From Armigeres subalbatus (taxonomy: Eukaryota; Arthropoda; Insecta; Diptera; Culicidae): a stretch of DNA of 64,000 nucleotides. The position numbers and the translations under genes were made by a program. The stretch's first letter is position 1. The number at the start of each line of letters is the position of its first letter. Below are positions 57,070 through 64,000 of this stretch, piece after piece. The notes under the pieces are model-generated. The model did not search any database and was not told the origin of the DNA. It was given only the letters and a program-made list of their open reading frames with translations. The DNA lies in the NCBI RefSeq assembly GCF_024139115.2, contig NC_085140.1:21916035-21980034 (forward strand). Direction: 5' to 3'.

Positions 57070-59900
57070 CCCTCAAACTGCCGGGACGAATCTTGACAAC
57101 TTAAAACAGCTCGTTCTCGGTCAATTTTTAACTAAATTGCAAGCGGTTTCAACTGTGATCAAGGGGAATAGCAGTTCCAGCATGTAGATGGGTAAAATGG
57201 CCAGGATGACCCTCCCTCTTTAAGAGGGGGGAGTTTTGAAGTGTGGCATAAGTCATTTTTTGAGCAAATGTTTAGCATTTTGAAACTTTTAACGTCATAA
57301 CAGGTATTTTAGTATAAATAAATAATGGTCAATGTGAATGGTTGACAACAATGGCCAAATACACAAAAATTGACCTCCGGATGACCTCCTAATAGGTTCC
57401 GGAAACCCGGAATATCCGGTATAAAAGGCCAGCATAGAATCACCGAACATATCGGTCTTCCGACACCTCAAACTTCTCAGAATCTTATAGGTAACTTAGA
57501 AAACGCCATAGTTTCTTGGTAGGGTAAAACTGGCCATTTGATGGCCACGGAACAGGTTCCGGAAACGCGGAATTTCCGGTAAAAAAAGGGCCAACATAAA
57601 ACTATAAAACAAATTAGGCTTCTGACACCTCAAACTTCTCAGAATCTCATAAGTAATATAGAAAACGTCATAGTTTTTCAGTAGGGTAGAACTGGTCATG
57701 CAATGGCCATGGAACAGGTTCCGGAAACCCGGAATTTCCGGAACAAAAGGCCAAGATAAAACTACATAACAAACTAGGCTTCCAATACCTCAAATTTCTC
57801 AGAATCTCATGAGTAATTGAGAAAATGCCTTAGTTTCTTGGTAGGGTAAAACTGGCCATGCGATGGCCACGGAACAGGTTCCGGAAACGCGGAATTTCCG
57901 GTAAAAAAAGGGCCAACATAAAACAACAAAACAAATTAGGTTTACGACACCTCAAACTTCTCAGAATCTCATAAGTAACTTAGAAAACGTCATAGTTTTT
58001 CAGTAGGGTAGAACTGGCCATGCAATGGCCACGGAACAGGTTCCGGAAACCCGGAATTTTCGGTACAAAAGGCCAAGATAAAACTACATAACAAATTAGG
58101 CTTCCGACACCTCAAACTTTTCAGAATCTCATAAGTAACTTAGAAAACGTCATAGTGTTACAGTAGGGTAGAACTGGCCATGCAATGGCCACGGAACAGG
58201 TTCCGGAAAAGCGGAATTTTCAGAACAAAAGGCCGACATAAAACTACCCTCTCAAAATCTCATGAGTAATCTAGAAAACGCCTTAGTTTTTTGGTAGGGT
58301 AAAACCGGCTGTGCGATGGTCATGGAACACGTTTCGGAAATCCAGAATTTCCGGTAAAAATGGCAAACATAAAACTACAAAATAGATTAGGCTTCCGACA
58401 CCTCAATTAAAATTTTGTTATATTTGAAACTGGCTGACTTTTTTTTCAATTGACTTATCGCTTGACTGATTATTCCCTCAAATTGAAGTTCTTACTACTG
58501 ACGACAAATTATAAATGAACCTTCTTTCTTCTTCTTCTTCGTTTATCATGAGGCTAACACGATGATAATTTTATGCTCAGGGAAGTCGAGACAATTTCCA
58601 ATCCGAAAATTGTCTAGACCGGCACTGGGAATCGAGCCCAGCCACCCTCAGCATGGTCTTGCTTTGTAGCCGTGCATCTTGCCGCACCGCTAAATAGGGC
58701 CCCAATGAACCAAAACGCTAAAAATGCTGGTGCTCGGATTAGATGAATGAATTGACAATTAGGTAACATTTTTTTCACAAGGTTTCTTTTACCTCAATCT
58801 GCCGGGACGAATCTTGACAATTTGAAATGGCTCGTTCTCGGTCAATTTTCTACTAAAATGCAAGCGGTTGCAATTGTGGTCAAAGGAATAGTAGTTCCAG
58901 AAAGTAGATGGGTAAAATGCCTCTTTTTAGAGGGGAGTTTTGAATTGTCAGTTTTAGAGCAAATGTTTAGTATTCTGAAATCATCATCATAACGGATGTT
59001 TTAGTATAAGTTATTAATGGTCAATGTGAATGGTCAACAGCAATAGCCAAATAGTTATAAATTGACCTCCGGATGATCACCCAACAGGTTCCGGAAACCC
59101 GAAATATACGGTATAAAAGGCCAACATAGAATCACGGAATATATCGGTCTTCCAACACCCCAAACTTCTCTGAATCGCACAAGTAACTTAGAAAACGCCA
59201 TAGTTTCTTGGTAGGGTAAAACTGGCCATTTGATGGCCGTGGAACAGGTTCCAGAAACCCGAAATTTCCGGTACAAAAAAAAAAACAATACAAAACAAAT
59301 CAGGCTTCCGACACCTCAAATTTCTCAGATTCTTATGAGTAATCTAGAAAACGTCTTAGTTTCTTAATAGGGCCACGGTATAGGTTCCGAAACCCGAAAT
59401 TCCCGGTACAAAAGGCTAACGTTGAACTACAAAACAAATCAGTCTTCCGATACCTTAATCTTCTCAAAATCTCATGAGTAACTAAGAAAATGCCATAGTT
59501 TTTAGCATAGTTTGTTAGGGTAGTTTTTGTTAGGGTAGAACTGGCCATGGGATGACAATGGAAAATGTTTCGAAACCCGGAATCATCGGTACAAAAGGCC
59601 AACATAAAACTACAATACAAATAAGTCTTCTGACACCTCAAACTTCTCAGAACATCTTAAGTAATCCAGAAAATTTCTTAGTTCCTTGGTAGAGTAAAAC
59701 TGGCCAAGTGATGACAACGGAATAGATTCCAGAAGCCCGTAACAAGCAGTACAAAAGCCATCATAGAACCAGAAAATTAAGCGGTCTTCCGGCACTTTAA
59801 ACTTCTCAGAATCTCATAAGTAATTTTTAAAACGCCATAGTTTCATGATAGGTTTCAGGGAGCCCAAAATATCCGGTACAAAAGACCACGGGCTATCGAA
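57070..59900 (+). repeat. About 160-bp satellite array with duplicated leader
   Basis: The word AACAGGTTCCGGAAA recurs at 57391, 57551, 57713, 57873, 58035 and 58195 (AATAGG at the first), giving spacings of 160, 162, 160, 162 and 160 bp. A non-satellite leader of about 300 bp beginning CTGCCGGGACGAATCTTGAC precedes the array at 57070-57370 and is repeated at 58795-59070, followed by another run of monomers to about 59900. Frames across it are artefacts. Confidence 0.9.
58520..58700 (-). mobile_element. tRNA-derived SINE-like element
   Basis: The minus strand has an A-box-like TAGCGGTGCGGC, the B box GGGCTCGATTCCC (complement 58627-58639) and a (GAA)n tail at 58521-58540. Inserted between two satellite blocks. 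Confidence 0.6.
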
Positions 59901-60174
59901 ATGGGCTTTCCAGGGACTCGAATCTTGTTCTGGCTATAAAATTGCTAGTAAAAGAGCAATTTGGCGTTTTCTGGATAACTCGTTACATTCTTAGAAGTTC
60001 AAGGTGTCAGAAGACTGATTTATACAGATGTTCTATGTAGGTCTTTTTCACTGGAAATCCTGGATTTCTGGAACCGGTTCCGTGGCCATTTGAAGGGTTC
60101 GATAGACTTATTTTGTAGTTCTATGTAGGCTTCTTCCTGTAATGTTGAAAAGATCACTGTTACTTAGTGCCTTA

Positions 60175-60569
60175 GTGGAGTTTTTGAAAGGAAAGTGCTG
60201 CGTACCATCTATGGTGGGGTGCAGATGGCGGACGGTACGTGGAGGAGGCGAATGAACCACGAATTGCATCAGCTGTTGGGAGAACCATCCATCGTTCACA
60301 CCGCGAAAATCGGACGACTGCGATGGGCCGGGCACGTAGCCAGAATGTCGGACAGTAACCCGGTTAAAATGGTTCTCGACAACGATCCGACGGGCACAAG
60401 AAGGCGAGGTGCGCAGCGGGCAAGATGGATCGATCAGGTGGAAGATGACTTGCGGACCCTCAGTAGACTGCGTGGTTGGCGACGTGTAGCCATGGACCGA
60501 GCCGAATGGAGAAAACTCTTATATACCGCACAGGCCACTTCGGCCTTAGTCTGATTAAATAATAATAAA
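60175..60569 (+). mobile_element. 5'-truncated non-LTR insertion with 14-bp TSD
   Basis: A 395-bp copy of the 3' end of the 156-2030 family. It encodes FERK... (as FLKGK), VLRTIYGGVQMADGTWRRRM and ends LLYTAQATSALV, stop, then an A/T-rich tail. TACTTAGTGCCTTA occurs at 60161-60174 and 60570-60583, an exact 14-bp target duplication. It differs little from 1621-2010. Confidence 0.92.
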
Positions 60570-60596
60570 TACTTAGTGCCTTACGAAGTAAGATCT

Positions 60597-60852
60597 ACCA
60601 AACCGAGCCCTAGCTAAATCCATTTTTCGAGCTAGGGCTATAAGTTGTTTTAGTTAAGGATTACGCTACCAATAACAGTATTTGAAGTATAACTAGCTTA
60701 ACTTTTCGCTGCAGATGAAGGAAATTCTCATTTCAGGACAAATGTTTTAGATGGAAATGGTTTTGTACATATAGCTAAATCCCAGGTGTGGTGTTCTACT
60801 GGTGATATTGTAGAAGCAAGACGAAGAGGTGGCTAGGGCTCCGATACTTGGT
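60597..60852. repeat. Possible TIR element, TACCAA...GAGCCCTAGC ends
   Basis: TACCAAACCGAGCCCTAGC near the left and the inverted TACCAAGTATCGGAGCCCTA near the right, with an indel in the arm. Confidence 0.4.
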
Positions 60853-61993
60853 AGAATAACAGTATTACTGTTCTGTATTTTCAAGAAAGGATTGAATTCT
60901 TATTGATAAGGGGTGCACATTCAGTTCTCATTCAATGAGATTGCTCTCTGTAAAGGGTCCAAATAGGCTATCATGATCCTCTTGAGAGAAAGAAAACAAG
61001 AACTATATCGAAACCGATACTGCATTGCTTATAAATAGTATTGGAGTAATTGGAGATACACCTATACATTAAGAATACGGGGAATGCTGCGATAGATCTA
61101 ATAGCTGGTCAAAGTGGTACATCCGAGCATAAAAATGTTTGAAGAGTGATTTATTTTGTAGTTCTACGTTGGTCTTTAGTACCGGAGAAGTAAGGTGTAA
61201 GGTAAGATAAGGGTTTGGACCTGTTTTATTGTTCTATGTTGGCCTTTTGTACCGTGAATTCCGGGCTCCCAGAACCTGTTTCGTGATCATCACATGCCCA
61301 GCTTTACCCTACCAAAAAACTATGGCGTTATCTGGATTACTAATGAGATTCTGAGAAGATTGAGGTGTCGGAAGACCGATAAATTCCGTGATTCTATGCT
61401 GCCTTTTGAATAGGAATTTCCGAGTTTCCAGAACTTGTTCCGTGGCCATCGCATGGCCAGTTTTACCCTATCAAGAAACTAAGGCTTTTTCTAAATTACT
61501 CATGAGATTCTGAGAAGTTTGAGGTAGAGATGGGCAAAACAGCTCATTGCAGTGAGCGGATCTGATCCGTTCAGCTCATTGAAAAGAGTCAGCTCCTTGG
61601 ATCAGCTCTTCAGTTCTTTAATGCTACATATAATAAAATATAATTGTTAATATTATTATTTTAATTATTGTTCAAAAATTTGAAAAATTTATGTCATTCA
61701 TTAATTTATTCATTCATTCATCATTCATCTATTTACCTTTCTTTGGAATTTTTAAAATGTTTAGCTACAGAGAAGTAATAATTTCTATTGAAAAACCGAC
61801 AATTTTAAACTAATAACATTTATTACGCTTTTTTCTGACCGTCTAGTTTTGAAGTCAAGGAGAACCATAACATTTATTTCTATACAAAAAACTAACTCAA
61901 CATTATTTTCTATTCATAATTCTAAGTTGCATTTTATTGATAACGTTTCTCAAATCGTTAATTTAAATAATTCAATCCGATGTGCTTTACTAC

Positions 61994-62240
61994 AGGTGTG
62001 GCCCAAACCCTCAAGTAGTATTTGTTCAACAAAAATTCGCTTTTTTGAGAGAGAAACTCTCAGCTGGGTTGCCGAAGATGGCCGAAGGCGACCGAAGGTG
62101 ACGTCACGTCTGGCATACTCAGTACAATTTTTATAACAGACGTGACGTTTCACTCCGCCCGCCCACTGTGGGTGGTATTGTTTACATTATTTTTCTGACT
62201 ACTACAGACTTAGAGGACTTTGGCCCACACCTTTACTGAA
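61994..62240. mobile_element. MITE with CAGGTGTGGCCCAAA ends
   Basis: The left CAGGTGTGGCCCAAACCCTC and the inverted right AAGGTGTGGGCCAAAGTCCT form imperfect TIRs. TTTACT words flank it. Nested in the 61525 hAT. Confidence 0.5.
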
Positions 62241-62404
62241 GCACATCGAATTCAGTCCCTAGTCTCTGATATGTATATGAACCATATCACGTGTCATAAG
62301 TTTTCTCTTCATACTGGGTGCAGTAAATCAATGCCTTGTTTGCGCGCGCTTCTAACCCTTCTAACCATGCGTAGTTGACATTTTCATACAAGCGAGCACA
62401 TTCA

Positions 62405-62572
62405 TCTATGGTCCAATGCACCGAATGAACACAATGACGTTTGAGACGGGCGCTATTTACTAAAAATGAACACTTGCATGAACTCGATGAATGAAAAAGT
62501 ATTCATTCTTAGTAAACAGCGCCCGTCTCAAACGTCAATGATGAACTCGGTGCATTGGACCATATTGGTTCC
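62405..62572. mobile_element. GAGCGGTG-family MITE, best-preserved copy
   Basis: TGGTCCAATGCACCGAATGA at the left is mirrored at the right (CTCGGTGCATTGGACCA). The arms continue through ACGTTTGAGACGGGCGC. The same family is at 37917-38331 and 39042-39187. Confidence 0.75.
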
Positions 62573-63391
62573 CGAAATGCGAGAGAAATAAAAACAAGAG
62601 AGTAAAAAAATACAGAGCACGGTGCTACAAACAAACCGAGTGTACATGTAGCACTATGCGGGCGGGAAAACCCGTCGCAAGCAAAAGATCCGCTCCGTGC
62701 AAGACACAGCACCCAGCTCGGTTCGTTTGAACCACACGGTTCGCTCGCTAGAATCGGTCGCGACTGATCCGGATCGTTATCCGTGTCGCACGGATCTGAG
62801 CTAGTGGCGCAGCTCGCGCTTCCATGTCACAGCAATTTCGAGCTGGACGACGACATGAGCGGAACTGAGAGTTGTTCGGATCTTCGGATCTTTTGCTTAG
62901 TACGGTTCGTTCGCTACCGCACTACTAGGTATCTTTTGTGTGTCCGTTCGTAGCGCCGAGTATGTGGGTATGGGTTAAGAAATAGGCGGCAAGCTAGATT
63001 ATTTTTGCTTGTGTGTTTCTTATTCCTCTCTGCAGCAGAAATGATTTCTGTTGCTTGGCTAGATGTTGCTGTCGCTTGGCTTTATGGTGATTGAGGTGCA
63101 AATAATAAACGATCAGCACGTGCGCGGTACTGGATTGGAATGCTCATACAAGCTCGCTTGTGTTGTGTACCGCGAGCGTGGTATTTTCGTTTGTGCTGTA
63201 CAAAATACAACAGCGCGCGTACTCGAGTGCGTACGCTCGAGGGAGTTTCTCTAGGCGCGTGTTTGACAATGATTTCATCAATTTAAAGTGAGCTGCTGAG
63301 CTGGGCTTCTTAAAAAAAGATCCATGGCTCATCAGCTTAATGTAAGGAAGCGAATCTTTGGAACAGCTCCTGAGCGGAGCGCCCACCTCTA

Positions 63392-64000
63392 GTTTGAGGC
63401 GTCGGAAACCTAATAGGTTTTGTACTTTTAGGTTGGCCATTTTTTACCGAAAATTCCAGGTTTCCGGAACCTGGCCACCACACGGCCAGTTTTATTCTAA
63501 CAAAAAACTAAGGCGTTTTCTAGATCACTCATGAGATTCTGAGAAGTTTGAGGTGTCAGAAGCCTAATTTGTTTTGAAGTTTTATGTGGGCCATTTTACC
63601 GGAAATTCCGGGTTTCGGAACCTGTTCCATGGCCATCGCACGGCCAGTTTTACCCTACCAAGAAACTAAGGCGTTTTCCAGATTACTCATGAGATTTTGA
63701 GAAGTTTGAAGTGCCGGAAGCCTAATTTGTTATGTAGTTTTATGTCGGCCTTGTGTACCGGAAATTCCGGGTTTCCGGAACCTGTTCCGTGGCCATCGCA
63801 TGGCCAGTTCTACCCTACTGAAAAACTATGGCGTTTTGTTATTTACATATGAGATTCTGAGAAATTTGAGGTATTGGAAGCCTAGTTTGTTATGTAGTTT
63901 TATCTTGGCCTTTTGTACCGGAAATTCCGGGTTTCCGGAACCTGTTCCGTGGCCATTGCATGGCCAGTTCTACCCTACTGAAAAACTATGACGTTTTCTA
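63392..64000 (-). repeat. About 160-bp satellite, inverted orientation, runs off end
   Basis: About four monomers with CCGGAACCTGTTCCGTGGCC at about 63775 and 63935, in the orientation opposite to 57070-59900. The array continues beyond the window. Confidence 0.88.

Larger units (their letters stand above)
59925..61524 (-). repeat. Satellite monomers in inverted orientation, interrupted
   Basis: From about 59930 the monomers read in the opposite direction (GGAACCGGTTCCGTGGCC at about 60070; CCAGAACTTGTTCCGTGGCC near 61430). The retroelement stub 60175-60569 and unassigned sequence to about 61150 interrupt them. Confidence 0.8.
61525..63391. mobile_element. 1.87-kb hAT-type element in satellite
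   Basis: The ends are TAGAGATGGGC and the inverted TAGAGGTGGGC. GTTTGAGG flanks exactly on both sides (61517-61524 and 63392-63399), an 8-bp duplication of the satellite monomer. Subterminal CAGCTC, GATC and GAGCGGA words recur at both ends. No transposase; the interior 62640-62950 and 63100-63250 is unusually GC-rich and CpG-rich for the window. Confidence 0.85.

Noticed and set aside
57496..59795. Several minus-strand frames with similar proteins
   Set aside because: They are repeated translations of the about 160-bp satellite monomer, not a gene family.
57070..64000. CRISPR-like array
   Set aside because: The repeats are contiguous 160-bp satellite monomers without unique spacers, and the genome is eukaryotic.

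Overview
The window is a eukaryotic, AT-rich, intron- and transposon-dominated piece of an insect genome. It most resembles a culicine mosquito such as Aedes. The signs are a spliced insect-type Gpdh gene with an 11.6-kb intron, an ITmD37E-type mariner remnant (DD37E spacing), BEL/Pao, L1, Jockey-like and RTE/Loner-like retroelement debris, tRNA-derived SINE-like units and very many short inverted-repeat elements. No bacterial operons, CRISPR arrays or viral genomes are seen. All identifications come from reading the sequence; no database was searched.

Host genes. Two genes are well supported, both on the minus strand. (1) Cytosolic NAD-dependent glycerol-3-phosphate dehydrogenase (Gpdh): coding exon 1 is 25241-25284, exon 2 is 13401-13578, and a TATA box lies at 25416-25425. 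The two exons join in frame (74 codons) across a GT-AG intron; the rest of the gene lies beyond the left edge, so 1-13400 is intron 2. (2) A four-exon gene at 29373-30157 encoding a 202-residue protein that looks like the HD-superfamily (COG4339-like) fold but lacks the HD metal ligands.

Layout. 1-13.4 kb (Gpdh intron 2): a decayed non-LTR element (156-2030); a TA-flanked element holding a mariner remnant (2040-3532); a BEL/Pao pol remnant (3640-6060); a 180-bp MITE inserted into its own kind and then hit by a TTAA-flanked MITE (7115-7794); other hairpins; and a 2-kb long-TIR element (9085-11110). 13.6-25.2 kb (Gpdh intron 1): a 1.3-kb TA-flanked element with an inverted copy of itself inside plus a 1.5-kb hAT (15001-19085), then two non-LTR remnants. 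25.3-31 kb: promoter side of Gpdh and the HD-like gene. 31-34 kb: a hAT-type element carrying a 23-bp minisatellite, then purine/pyrimidine low-complexity DNA. 34.5-45 kb: a Helitron-like unit, a 2.55-kb hAT with an exact 8-bp duplication, a MITE cluster and a four-deep transposon nest. 46-50 kb: hairpin and SINE-like units and a compact LTR retrotransposon with nearly identical 118-bp LTRs. 50.4-57.1 kb: an L1-clade element split by a 4.1-kb TIR element. 57.1-64.0 kb: about 160-bp satellite monomers in two opposed orientations, interrupted by a retroelement stub and a hAT.

The genes do not form a functional system. The main interest is transposon architecture: two independent inverted self-insertions, a minisatellite born in a hAT element, an inverted satellite block, and a probable pseudoenzyme gene.
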